A DNA stretch of 13,292 bases from Saprospiraceae bacterium (GTDB lineage: Bacteria; Bacteroidota; Bacteroidia; Chitinophagales; Saprospiraceae), in assembly GCA_016714895.1 (NCBI GenBank), contig JADKBV010000010.1, positions 1 through 13,292 on the forward strand, in the 5' to 3' direction. Below, one piece after another: positions 1 to 8,100 of the stretch (position 1 is the first letter of the stretch; each line of letters opens with the position of its first letter). The notes under the pieces were generated by a model, which was given only the letters and a program-made list of their open reading frames with translations, made no database searches and was not told the DNA's origin. Position numbers and translations under genes: made by a program.

Positions 1-612
1 TTTTTCTGGGTACTTCAACAAAAATCTGGGACAAAATCATGAGATGAAATAGGTAGTGCTACCTTTATCAATGGCAACTTCAGGCCATCAACCGATGGAA
101 ATCGTTCATTGGGAATATCAACTAATAAGTGGTCAGGTGGTTCATGCCTCAAATGGAGTCCTGTCAAACGTCAGATCGTCGACTGAAAAAGAATATAATT
201 CCTTTTCTCACGGTTTGAAAGATATAATGAAAATCAAACCTGTCACCTGGGGAATGGAAAAATGAAAAACAGCCGGGGTACCTTTATGGGATTTATTGCT
301 CAGGATTTATTGGAAATAGTCCCAGGTGCCGTTTATGTGCCGACTGATGAAGATTATAAAGAGTATGAAGAAGCCAAAAGCAGCAGGAAAGTCTCCGGGA
401 GCCTTCTTACGGTATCAAAATACACCGAACTCATCCCTGTTTTCACCAAAGCCATTCAGGAGCAACAAGCGATGATTGATGAACAAAGGTTATGATGGAT
501 ACCCAAAGTTGGATACCCAACAGACTATGATTGAATCTCAAAACAAACTCATCAAATCCTTATCCAGCCGACTGAATCGCTTGAAACAAGTAACCCAATT
601 TATTAATCAAAA
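1..612 (+). pseudogene. Decayed 3' end of a secreted repeat protein with S74 (tail-fibre/intramolecular chaperone) C-terminal domain
   Basis: Only the 3' end is in the window, and it can be read only by switching frames. One frame gives repeat-like text ending NRSLGISTNKWSG (about 80-140). Another gives VVHASNGV. A third gives SDRRLKKNIIPF at 171-206, the SDxRxK signature of S74 self-cleaving chaperone domains, in which the Ser and Lys form the catalytic dyad. The frame then changes again to SHGLKDIMKIKPVTW, then FIAQDLLEIVPGAVYV, and finally YTELIPVFTKAIQEQQ (421-470), followed by a coiled-coil tail with S/N/L/K-rich heptads up to about 600. In the family this domain trimerises the C-terminus and then cleaves itself off; in Bacteroidota it is found on large exported proteins. 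At least four frame changes within 600 bases make a working product unlikely. The 3' limit is approximate because the terminal frame is uncertain. The domain call is firm; the fate of the gene (decay versus sequence error) is inferred. Confidence 0.8.
421..487 (+). repeat. Direct repeat of the S74 domain 3' end (partner 2942-3008)
   Basis: These 67 bases encode YTELIPVFTKAIQEQQ plus a few residues and match 2942-3008 (YSELIPVLTKAIQEQQ) at about 59 of 67 positions by eye. The nucleotide-level similarity, about 2.5 kb apart in the same orientation, marks the two upstream genes as tandem paralogues. Recombination between the copies could delete the intervening gene. Confidence 0.8.
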
Positions 613-1734
613 ACAAAATACTAATGCGGAAACTTATATTATTATTTTCATTCTTTTAAATATGGGTGGGTTCCTGATGGAACATAAACACCAAAAAAAT
701 GTCATACCAGGCCGTCATCCAGACGGGGAGGACACTCATCAAAGATCTGGCAACATTGGCATGCAGATTTCTGTGCTTCAGGGTTCAGAGAGTGGAACAG
801 CCGATTTGTCGAACGGTTTTTCCAACGACCAATACCAATGGTTTGGTGACTGTTGAAATCGGAGGAGGTCTTTCTACAACGGCGTTTTCTGGAAATTGAT
901 TGGAGTGCAGGACCCTTTTTGTAAAACAGAAACTGATATCAACGGAGGAGCCAATTACAGTATTTCGGCGACTTCTCAATTATTATCGATACCCTATGTC
1001 TTAACGGCCAAAAATGTTGAAAATGTGCCAAGTCTGAAAATGGATGACCTGACCGATGTCGATGCAGTCAATATCACCGGTCAATTGCTTAAATGGGACG
1101 TACAAACTGGAAACCGGCCAATGGACGCCAACCACAGGAGGACTAGGGTACAACCTATACCCCCGGCTCCGGTATCTCGATCAGATGGGGACAATGTCAT
1201 CAGCAAAACCGGAATCCGGAGCAATACCCAACGAGATCCAACAACTCGAAATCGCCGGCGATCAACTCAAACTGACAGGTGCCAATACCGTAACATTACC
1301 AACCGTAACCACTTACACTGCGGGTCCGGGTATCAGTCTTAATAACAATAATATCACGAATACCGGAGATAAATCGATAATGATGCCGACAATGAATTAC
1401 AACAACTGACTTTGTCCGGTACGGTACTACGCTTTCTCAAAACGGCGGATCAGTGACGCTGCTACAAGTGGAGGAGGAGGGTGGTGACAACTGGGGTAAG
1501 ACAAACCGTTGTAACCGACAATACAACTTATCGAAGGAGAAGGTATGCCGAAAATCACCTTTGGAAACTTGACAACCAAAACGCCCCAATGGTCAAGTCC
1601 TTAAGAGCAATGGCAACACATGGATCCCTGGTCAAGACAACTGATAATCAAAATCTGAGTGTAAGTGGAAATCATTGAGTATTACCAATGGCAATACTAT
1701 AACCCTTCCTGCCGATGGTGATGGATCGCCCACC

Positions 1735-1993
1735 AATGAAATACAAACCCCTCAGTTTGTCTAGAGCCAATATAAATTTGAGTAATGGAGGGGGAAGTAT
1801 TGTATTACCTGATGCCAGTGCAACCAATGAGATTCAAACAATCGGTTTGGCAGGTGCGAAATGTAAAATTTAAGCAATGGAGGAGGAAGTACAACGTTGC
1901 TGGATGCCAGTGCCAGCAACGAAATTCAAACATTGTCAATTTCAGGCCAAAACCTGACATTATCAGGTATTGGTGGAACTGTTGAGCTGCCAA
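1735..1993 (+). repeat. Tandem ~90-base coding repeats (NEIQ units)
   Basis: Three consecutive units start at 1735, 1826 and 1918 with codons for N-E-I-Q, followed by a short S-G/L-A-G segment, an NLSNGGGS-like segment and a DASA(T/S) linker. The spacings are 91 and 92 bases. A 30-codon unit would be 90, so the excess is one base in unit 1 (an extra C in the run near 1747) and two bases in unit 2 (extra A in the runs near 1860-1868). Correcting these restores one frame through the block. Two more diverged units lie upstream at 1230 and 1391. Confidence 0.8.
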
Positions 1994-2306
1994 TGAATAT
2001 GGACTTTGAGAAACATAGAATAATATTACAACTGAAAGTCCAACAGGATTTGTTGGGATTGGAGGATTTGGAGACCTTTGATTACCAAATTAAGGTTACT
2101 GGAGATTTCAGTTGCACAGGAAATGCTAGAGCTGATGAAATCTTTGGAGAAATTATAGAGTTGCAGTTAATGGGACTCTTATTTTAAATGCTGGTGCAAG
2201 GTCCAGGTTCTCTTATACCAATACCTTTTTGGAACTTAAGATATAGGGAAGCAAACCAAAAAATGGAATAATATTTATGCTGAAGGAAATTATAGGTGCA
2301 AAATTA

Positions 2307-2512
2307 GAAGGAGATTGGCTTCCTTCAACTAACGGAACTGTGGATTTGGGTACCACAAACGCTGAATGGGATAAAGCATATGCAAATACCATAGTGAATG
2401 CAAAAAGCGAAGGAGATTGGTTGCCTACCGCCAATGGATCAATGGATTTGGGTAGTACATCTTGAATGGGATAACTTATATGTAAATACAATCGTAGGGC
2501 CTGCCAATTTAG
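2307..2512 (+). repeat. Tandem 102-base coding repeats (GDWLP..DLG..W units)
   Basis: Two units starting with GAAGGAGATTGG at 2307 and 2409 encode EGDWLPSTNGTVDLGTTNAE and EGDWLPTANGSMDLGSTS, then a W-D-x-x-Y-x-N-T-I-V stretch. The period is 102 bases (34 codons). Degenerate units precede (about 2231-2306) and follow (to about 2730, with LGSSSKRWKNLYTNTAV). Such LGxxxxxWxxLY repeats commonly lead into the S74 domain of tail-fibre-like proteins. The second unit has a one-base shift near 2460. Confidence 0.75.
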
Positions 2513-3198
2513 ACGGATATATCATACCGGTGAATGGTTCTCAAAGTGATTTGGGTTCTGCTACAAAAAATTCCGGGACATTTATGTAAATAGTTTAATC
2601 AGTGGAGCCGGGTATTAATGAGATTACTTCGGATTTGACATCTTAATTGTTCCGGAGATTTTAACCGGATGCTACAAATCAAAACGACTTAGGCAGCTCC
2701 TCAAAAAGATGGAAAAATTGTATACAAACACAGCTGTTGATATCAGTTCTGATAAACGACTGAAAGAAAACATCAAACCAATCCGATATGGTTTTAGGAA
2801 GTATGCAATTGAAGCCTGTATCTTATATAATGAAAGAGGACAAAGATGAACAACTTCAGTTAGGTTATCTGCACAAGATCTGAAAAAGTAATACCCACAG
2901 TAGTGCATGGGGATGAAAATAAAGAAATGTTGAGCGTTACATACTCCGAACTCATCCCTGTTCTCACCAAAGCCATTCAGGAACAACAGGTCATGATTGA
3001 CCAACAAAACAAAACTATAGACGCCTTGATCAAAAGGATTGAAATCTTGGAAAATAAATAATTTTAACCCATAAAAATAAAAAATGAAATATGTAATCCT
3101 TTAATTAGGCATTGTCAGTCCGAAATCAATTACAAAGACAATTTCTGGTCATGGAAATAATATCATCGTTTTTATCATTACAAACTAACATCATTATC

Positions 3199-3674
3199 AT
3201 GAACAAATATATCTTAACCTATGTGCTATTATTCCTTTATTTTTACATATCAGCCCAATCGGCTGTGCTGTCTTCCGGAGGAAATGCAAAAAGTACTTCC
3301 GGTTCCGTATCTTATTCAGTCGGACAGGCTTTTGTAGAACCTTTTTCAAATACCGCAATATCCATTTCACCCGGTGTACAGCAACCTTTGAAATCAGCGA
3401 AATCGTCGACACTAAAAATGTTTTATTACCCTACCAAATTAAGGTGTTTCCCAATCCGGCAACCGACCATATTAACATTATGACCGAAGATTTGGGAATT
3501 AACACTCACTTAAAGGGTGTACTGACCCATACGGATTCCAAAACAGTACAAGAATTTGATTTGAATGTATCAGCATATACATTGGAAGTTCACCACCTGC
3601 CGGCAGGGATTTATTTTTTAACCATTTTTAATCCAAAAAATCAACGACGAACCTTCAAAATTGTAAAACCTTGA
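3199..3674 (+). pseudogene. Small T9SS-sorted exported protein, broken by one frameshift
   Basis: ATG 3199 opens a signal peptide (MNKYILTYVLLFLYFYISAQ), followed by a short mature region, SGSVSYSVGQAFVEP and SPGVQQP. The expected continuation FEISEIVDTKN lies in the +1 frame, so one T appears to be missing from the T run at 3387-3389. That frame continues as KVFPNPATDHINI and ends LPAGIYFLTI...TFKIVKP, stopping at TGA 3672. VFPNPATDHINI plus LPAGIYFL is the type A sorting domain that sends proteins through the type IX secretion system to the cell surface. The repaired product would be about 158 residues. It follows the decayed S74 gene by about 140 bases in the same direction and may have formed a pair with it (inference). 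Without the frameshift repair the sorting signal would be lost. Confidence 0.8.
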
Positions 3675-4098
3675 TATTTGTTCAGTTAGTTTTCCGGCTT
3701 GGTGATTGTTTTATCTGATCAAATTCGAATATAAGATTGTATTCAGGCTGACCCTTTTACTATCTCCGTCAATCCGTACATTACCGTATGAGAAGTCTCT
3801 TACGGTAATATTACGGCTATGGTCCCAATCCTCTCATATTCAACGATCTCATTTTGTACCTTTTTAATCATTTTATAAAAAAACTTACAAAAACCATTCA
3901 ACAGATCTTATCAGATGATGTAGCTGACATGTTTTGGATATCCGCTTCCAAATATTCTGTAAAGTTTGCTACCCCCTTTTTATCGTTCTTTTCCTTCACC
4001 CGATCCGATTTAATGATTCTTTGGTCGGTAAGAAGGTCGTTTGAGAACTTATTAGCAACTGTTTTGGTTTATTACGGTGAACAAAATATAATTCCATT
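3675..4098. other. Non-coding interval between the T9SS gene and lemA
   Basis: I see no convincing gene in these 424 bases. The main structure is the palindrome at 3780-3809. An open frame at 3854-4111 (85 residues) has no recognisable family, runs into the lemA start and lacks a convincing start context, so I treat it as chance. The promoter of lemA is probably here, but no clean TTTG/TAnnTTTG pair is visible. Confidence 0.5.
3780..3809. repeat. 30-base near-perfect palindrome with repeated half-sites
   Basis: ATTACCGTA (3780-3788) and TACGGTAAT (3801-3809) are perfect 9-base inverted arms around a 12-base centre that itself contains GAGA/TCTC. The right arm overlaps a second palindrome GTAATATTAC (3805-3814), and TTACGGT recurs at about 4073, shortly before the lemA start. 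There is no T tract, so it does not look like a terminator. It could be an operator or a structured RNA element; the function is unknown. Confidence 0.55.
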
Positions 4099-4610
4099 AT
4101 GCTTATCGTAATTGCTTTAGTAGTGCTTGTTGGTCTCTTTTTATGGGATCGTACAACAAATTGGTTTCATTAAAAAACAAGGTTATGGAATCCTGGAGCG
4201 GCATCGACGTCCAGTTGAAAAGAAGGTATGACCTGATTCCAAATATTGTCAATACCGTCAAAGGGTATGCTGCCCACGAAAGCGGTACCCTCGAAAAAGT
4301 CATTCAGGCGAGAAATCAGGCTATGTCTGCCGGCAACTCGGGTAACATCGGTGACAGAATCCAGGCTGAAAACGCTTTGAGCGGTACCCTGAGATCTCTT
4401 TTTGCCCTGTCTGAAAGTTATCCGGATCTGAAGGCCAATACCAACTTCCTGTCTTTACAAAATACCCTTTCGGAAATAGAGGAAAGCCTCGCCAACGCCA
4501 GAAGGTCTTTTCCTTCCAACCTCATCGCCAATGCCTTTCAGTTTGGAAAGTTTGAATTTTTCGAATTGGAAAGTGACGCAGAAAGAGCCACTCCGGAAGT
4601 TAAATTTTAA
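4099..4610 (+). pseudogene. lemA: LemA family protein, damaged (frameshift near N-terminus and internal deletion)
   Basis: LemA proteins are anchored by one N-terminal membrane helix with a cytoplasmic helical bundle, and usually stand beside a DUF2207 protein. ATG 4099 gives MLIVIALVVLVGLF, the expected membrane helix. The conserved GSYNKLVSLKNKV then follows in another frame, consistent with one T lost from the run at 4138-4142. The rest reads SWSGIDVQLKRRYDLIPNIV, then VKGYAAHE, and ends in FELESDAERATPEVKF. A second lesion is visible: LANARR (ending 4505) is joined directly to SFPSNLIANAF, whereas family members carry about 14 more residues here (a YYN..VRDYN-type segment). This deletion is in frame. 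An internal start at ATG 4143 would give a 155-residue protein without the membrane helix. The gene ends 9 bases before the DUF2207 gene, so the two are very probably co-transcribed. Family identity is certain; loss of function is inferred. Confidence 0.85.
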
Positions 4611-4619
4611 ACCCCACCC

Positions 4620-6305
4620 ATGAGTACCAAAACAATCCTGATATTTTTATTTCTGATTTTTGGTAGCTTCTGTATCCCATTATCTGCCGAAGACTTTACC
4701 ATCCGACATTTTCAGTCAAATATCGATGTAAAGTCTTCCGGCGTGATGGAAGTCACAGAGACCATTGATGTTTTTTTTCATGAAAGCAGAAGGGGGATAT
4801 TCAGAAATATTCCTTACAAGGTCAAACTTGACGGCAAAGTATACGAAATCAAAATTTATGACGTGACTGTCGATGATTATCATTACGATGTCAGTAGAAG
4901 GGACAATAATGTCGTCATTAAAATCGGGCGTAAAGATATTTTTCTTACCGGTGACCAGAAATATGTCATCAGATATAAAGTCAAAAAAGCATTTCTGTTT
5001 CAGGAAAACCATACCGAATTTCAATGGAACCTGACCGGAACAGATTGGCCATCCACCATAGAAAGTGCAGGTTTTGGCGTCTTTTTTGACAAAAACCTGA
5101 ATCTTACCAAAGAGGATTATTTTGTGAATGCAGGAGCACAAGGATCTTCAGAAACATTTGCTACCGCTCAGTTTTTACAAAATAAAATCGTCGGCGAATC
5201 CACCAAAAAACTTGCTCCCGGTGAAGGTATGACCTTATACATCAAACTTCCCAAAGATTATATCGTCAGACCCGGCGAGTGGGAAGTCTGGATGGAAAAA
5301 TACGGTTGGTTGACCATCGCCGGTATCCTTTTTACCGGATTACTCGGCTTTTTCTATCGTTTGTGGTACAAATACGGCAAAGAATATCCGATCATCCGTG
5401 CAGTACAATACATACCGCCCAAAGAGCTGACGCCTTCTGAAGCCGGTGTTATCATCGACGAAAGAGCGGACAACGTGGACGTTTTGGCTTTGTTGCCTTA
5501 TTGGGCACACAACGGGTATATCCTGATCAAGATGATAGAAAAAAAATGGGCAAAAGATGATCATCAACTGATCAAAATCAAAAATCTTCCGGATGATGTG
5601 CCACCCTACGAAAAAATCATGTTTAATGGTTTGTTTTCTACCGGAAATGAGATTATGGTCTCCGAGTTGGAAAATACTTTTTACGAAACCATGACTTCTG
5701 CCAAAACCAGTCTCAAACAAAGCCTCAATACCAAAGATATTTATTATCCGATTTCCATAAAGTACCAATTACTGACAGGAGTGTTTTCTTTTGTGTTGGT
5801 CGGTGCGGGTATTTTGGTGACTTTTGTATTCGGATTATTATCTGTCGGCATTGCTTTAGGTCTCGCCGGTGGTATAGGTTTTATCTTTACCAATTTTATG
5901 GTCAAAAAAAACCAGAATGGTGTCAGATTGTATCAGGAAACATTAGGATTCAAAATGTTTGTCAAAGCAGCGGAGAAAGATAAAATCGAACGAATGCTTC
6001 AGGATGATCCGATGTATTTTGAAAAAACATTGCCTTATGCCATGGTTTTTGGTTATGCCAAAAGCTGGAGCAAAAAGTTTGAAGGTTTATTGCTCGAACC
6101 ACCGGGATGGTATGTCGGTCCGGGAGGGATGTATCACGCCGGTCATTTTTCTCCGGCAGCATTTGGTTCGTCGTTTGACAGCAGTATGAACGAAATCAAA
6201 AGTGTATTCAACAGTACCCCAAGTTCTTCGGGAAGCGGCGGCGGATTCAGCGGTGGCGGAAGTGTCGGCGGCGGATTCGGCGGTGGCGGTGGCGGAAGCT
6301 GGTAA
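4620..6305 (+). CDS. DUF2207 family membrane protein with glycine-rich C-terminus
   Basis: This 561-residue protein begins with a signal-type segment (residues 1-23, cleavage near SAEDF). It continues with the extracytoplasmic DUF2207 domain (about 25-215, including ESRRGIFRNIPY at 55-66 and the W-rich FQWNLTGTDWP region). A membrane helix lies near 229-247, and a cytoplasmic part includes PPKELTPSEAGVIID (266-280) and LLPYWAHNGYI. Two adjacent membrane helices occupy about 383-427, followed by LGFKMFVKAAEKDKI, LPYAMVFG (471-478) and a G/S-rich tail ending GGGGGGSW. These are the family's usual features in the usual order and length. The biochemical function of DUF2207 is not established. The gene follows lemA by 9 bases, a widely conserved pairing, and is fully intact over homopolymers up to eight bases, unlike its neighbour. 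The start is ATG 4620, with no clear Shine-Dalgarno. Transcription should end at the hairpin at 6313. Confidence 0.93.
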   Translation: MSTKTILIFLFLIFGSFCIPLSAEDFTIRHFQSNIDVKSSGVMEVTETIDVFFHESRRGIFRNIPYKVKLDGKVYEIKIYDVTVDDYHYDVSRRDNNVVIKIGRKDIFLTGDQKYVIRYKVKKAFLFQENHTEFQWNLTGTDWPSTIESAGFGVFFDKNLNLTKEDYFVNAGAQGSSETFATAQFLQNKIVGESTKKLAPGEGMTLYIKLPKDYIVRPGEWEVWMEKYGWLTIAGILFTGLLGFFYRLWYKYGKEYPIIRAVQYIPPKELTPSEAGVIIDERADNVDVLALLPYWAHNGYILIKMIEKKWAKDDHQLIKIKNLPDDVPPYEKIMFNGLFSTGNEIMVSELENTFYETMTSAKTSLKQSLNTKDIYYPISIKYQLLTGVFSFVLVGAGILVTFVFGLLSVGIALGLAGGIGFIFTNFMVKKNQNGVRLYQETLGFKMFVKAAEKDKIERMLQDDPMYFEKTLPYAMVFGYAKSWSKKFEGLLLEPPGWYVGPGGMYHAGHFSPAAFGSSFDSSMNEIKSVFNSTPSSSGSGGGFSGGGSVGGGFGGGGGGSW

Positions 6306-6312
6306 AATATAT

Positions 6313-6355
6313 AAAGGGACAATGGAACAAAAAAAAATCCATTGTCCCTTTTTTA
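6313..6355. terminator. Bidirectional intrinsic terminator
   Basis: AAAGGGACAATGGA (6313-6326) pairs perfectly with TCCATTGTCCCTTT (6338-6351) around an 11-base A-rich loop, a 14-base-pair stem followed by a T run on the plus strand. On the minus strand the complement of AAAATATATAAA gives a weaker U-rich tail. It lies 7 bases after the DUF2207 stop and between convergent genes, so it can end both transcripts. Confidence 0.92.
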
Positions 6356-6424
6356 ATAAATAGGGTTGCAGTAGGCGATATGGGTTAGGTTTGCGAATGT
6401 ATATTGTCACAAAACCTATATCGA

Positions 6425-7177
6425 CTACCTGCAAACAAATATCTGTTTGTCTGAATCATCTTCAAAAGGGGCTTCTTCAAAATTTCCAAACTTATGGATG
6501 ATGTCAAATCCCATCCACTTCAACCAGGCATCCAATTCCTGAGGAAAATACATTCTCATGTCCAGATGTTGTTTGGAATCAAAAGTTCCGTTGATAAAGT
6601 AGTGCCATTCAATACGATTGATCTGGGATTTTTTTTCATATTTCATGATTTGATGGATCGATACATCTCTGCCGTCCGGGGTGGTAAATTGTGTTATGGG
6701 TAAAAGTTCTTTTTCACCGTCGACGATGATGTGAATATTCGGGTTGTAACAATCAAACAAAAAGGTTCCCCCTTTTTTGAGATGATTTTTAACTACGTTT
6801 AATGTTTTCTTTAAATCTTCATTGGTGTATAGATGGTGGATAGAATTAAAAGGTATAAAAATGAGGTCAAAGGATTCGCGTAATTGTAAAAATCTCATAT
6901 CTTTTTCGACAAACTTTATATCCAATCCTGCTTCAGTGGCTTTCGTTTTTGCTTTTTGCAACATAGAAGGCGTATAATCCACACCGGTTATATCGTATCC
7001 TTCCGAAGCGATGGGTAGGGTAAGCCTGCCGGTGCCGCAACAAAGTTCCAGGATGCGGTTTTTTTTATTTTTTGGCAACCACCGTTTATAAAAGGGCAAA
7101 TCATCCATGTGGGTATTCATGCCATCATATATGTTTGCATCGTAGATCAGGTCACCGACGGTATAGGTACTATCCAT
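6425..7177 (-). CDS. Class I SAM-dependent methyltransferase
   Basis: This 250-residue cytoplasmic protein has a Rossmann-type SAM-binding core. Motif I is ILELCCGTGRL (residues 42-52), with the acidic residue after strand 2 in GVDYTPSML (D67) and a third-strand acidic position at EKDM (D93). Motif IV is FDLIFIPFNSIHHL (103-116), followed by LKKGGTFLFDCYNPN. The C-terminal part (about 150-250), with HYFINGT, MRMYFPQELDAWL and GFDIIHKFG, matches small stand-alone methyltransferases of the Methyltransf_25/11 type. The substrate cannot be told from sequence. The start ATG at 7175-7177 was chosen because upstream codons are short and non-conserved. The gene is convergent with the DUF2207 gene across a shared terminator. 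A TAnnTTTG box lies upstream at 7214-7221. The frame is intact, with codon use similar to the lemA/DUF2207 region. Confidence 0.92.
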   Translation of the reverse strand: MDSTYTVGDLIYDANIYDGMNTHMDDLPFYKRWLPKNKKNRILELCCGTGRLTLPIASEGYDITGVDYTPSMLQKAKTKATEAGLDIKFVEKDMRFLQLRESFDLIFIPFNSIHHLYTNEDLKKTLNVVKNHLKKGGTFLFDCYNPNIHIIVDGEKELLPITQFTTPDGRDVSIHQIMKYEKKSQINRIEWHYFINGTFDSKQHLDMRMYFPQELDAWLKWMGFDIIHKFGNFEEAPFEDDSDKQIFVCR

Positions 7178-7213
7178 TTGGGTTGTATAAAGTTAAAAGA
7201 ACTATTTTCGTAT

Positions 7214-7221
7214 CAAAAGTA
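7214..7221 (-). promoter_or_regulatory. Putative Bacteroidota -7 box of the methyltransferase gene
   Basis: On the minus strand this reads TACTTTTG, matching the TAnnTTTG consensus of the primary Bacteroidota sigma factor, 36 bases before the start codon. A TTTG lies upstream (7230-7233) but closer than the usual ~19-base spacing, so only the -7 element is supported. Confidence 0.35.
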
Positions 7222-7287
7222 AAAAAAAACAAAGAAGTTGTCCCGGTTTGAAAGGTTTTTAATGAGAAGAAACGTAAAAGGAGGGAT

Positions 7288-7332
7288 TTCGGAGTAAAGT
7301 GAGCCACCTATTCCGAAGCAAAAGGGTCCGGT
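7288..7332. repeat. Possible solo end of an insertion sequence (IS21-like motif)
   Basis: TTCGGAGTAAAGTGAGCCAC and the following TTCCGAAGCAAAAGGGTCCG are two degenerate copies of one roughly 23-base motif in direct order. Repeated motifs of the form (C)CGGAGTAAAGTGAGCCAC remind me of the multiple terminal repeats of IS21-family elements in Bacteroidota. No transposase gene is nearby, so this could be a remnant end. The identification is from memory and weak. Confidence 0.25.
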
Positions 7333-7560
7333 TTTTTTAAAATCTTTTAAAAAAAGTCACCTCCGTATTTTAATTCTTATTATATTTGTTTTTGATAATG
7401 ATAAGGAAACCTATATTTAGTGTTTAAAAACGAATGTCAATAACAAACTTTCGTTTTGTAAATATGTAACAGGATCAAGAAATGTAGGAGTTATGAAGGT
7501 TTTGGTAAATGGGAGTTAAACAAAGCGGAAAGTAAGTGACTATTTAAAAAGCATTAAACA

Positions 7561-8100
7561 ATGAAACCATTCATTTTTATTATAACCATAACATTTTTAT
7601 TACTATCTATTAATAGGTTATGCAGTCAACGACTTTTTGAATATAAAGGAATAAATATTTATTCTTCTTCACAAAATCCTAATCAAAATATCTTAAATTG
7701 GGCATTTGAAACAATTGATACCATTTCTAATTATACAGAATGGGAAAATAGTTTAAACCCTGAAATTGATTATTTTGATTATGTAAAATATATTGATGAA
7801 GTATTTAAAAATACCAGTTTGTCATTATATCCCAATGTTTTTATTAGATTAAATTGCAAGAGTTCTTATGACTGGATTTGTAGTTCCATGGTATTGATTG
7901 TAGAGTTTCCCTCAGAAAAAAAAGCCACAATTAATAAAAGTAAGATTTATAAATATTTTGAACATGATTGGTTTGATGTTGCAACACCATATATGACATG
8001 TACTACAAAAGGTAATTATCTCAGACTTATTTTATTTTCAGGAGATCCTCCGGATATCCCAAGTGAAATGTTGAATTATTTTAAAGTAACACATTATTAA
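7561..8100 (+). CDS. Secreted hypothetical protein
   Basis: I do not recognise the family. The 179-residue product starts with a clear signal peptide (MKPFIFIITITFLLLSINRL, cleavage likely after LCSQ), so the mature protein is exported to the periplasm or surface. The mature part is rich in aromatic and acidic residues and contains four cysteines after the signal (in RLNCKSS, DWICSS, MTCTT and nearby), a possible basis for disulfides. There is no lipobox, T9SS sorting domain or enzymatic motif. The start ATG 7561 is the first after a long non-coding leader. Codon use is strongly AT-rich compared with the methyltransferase upstream, suggesting acquisition from elsewhere or a different local selection regime. 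It stands alone with its own leader. Confidence 0.75.
   Translation: MKPFIFIITITFLLLSINRLCSQRLFEYKGINIYSSSQNPNQNILNWAFETIDTISNYTEWENSLNPEIDYFDYVKYIDEVFKNTSLSLYPNVFIRLNCKSSYDWICSSMVLIVEFPSEKKATINKSKIYKYFEHDWFDVATPYMTCTTKGNYLRLILFSGDPPDIPSEMLNYFKVTHY

Larger units (their letters stand above)
624..3061 (+). pseudogene. Decayed gene for a large secreted repeat protein with N-terminal signal peptide and S74 C-terminal domain
   Basis: The proposed start is ATG 624 (MRKLILLFSFF, a signal peptide beginning), followed by in-frame stops TAA 657 and TGA 675, then KKMSYQAVIQ, the usual N-terminal motif of this Saprospiraceae protein type. By changing frames one follows GMQISVLQGSESGTA, TTNTNGLVTVEIGGG, then WSAGPF and KTETD, then TSQLLSIPYVLTAKNVEN. 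Next come five NE(I/L)Q repeats (from 1230, 1391, 1735, 1826, 1918), a GDWLP...DLG repeat block (2307-2512), and LYTNTAVDISSDKRLKENI (S74 Ser-Lys motif SDKRLK at 2748-2765). The end is a chaperone-domain tail, LSVTYSELIPVLTKAIQEQQ, with a coiled coil finishing at TAA 3059. Well over ten frame changes occur, many in A, C or T runs. It is a tandem paralogue of the gene at 1-612. An exported surface protein is the likely original role; its binding partner is unknown. Confidence 0.82.
7178..7560. other. Non-coding interval at the border of the AT-rich region
   Basis: These 383 bases contain no convincing gene. They hold a minus-strand -7-like box (7214-7221), a repeated motif resembling the end of an insertion sequence (7288-7332), a TATATTTG box on the plus strand at 7381-7388 that could belong to the next gene, and an inverted repeat AAAACGAA/TTCGTTTT (7427-7434 and 7450-7457). 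Base composition becomes clearly more AT-rich from here rightward. Confidence 0.5.

Noticed and set aside
1..3061. Prophage tail-fibre genes
   Set aside because: The S74 domain is shared with phage tail fibres, but there are no other phage genes, and the signal peptide plus MSYQAVI N-terminus and neighbouring T9SS protein fit an exported bacterial surface protein better.
3112..3198. Upstream extension of the T9SS protein to 3112
   Set aside because: Starting there would place 29 residues before a perfect signal peptide at 3199, so the later ATG is the better start.
3854..4111. Open frame of 85 residues before lemA
   Set aside because: No recognisable family, composition unlike a protein gene, overlap with the lemA start, and a much better gene follows immediately.
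4716..5768. Two minus-strand open frames of about 140 residues inside the DUF2207 gene
   Set aside because: They lie fully within a conserved intact gene and have no recognisable protein features.
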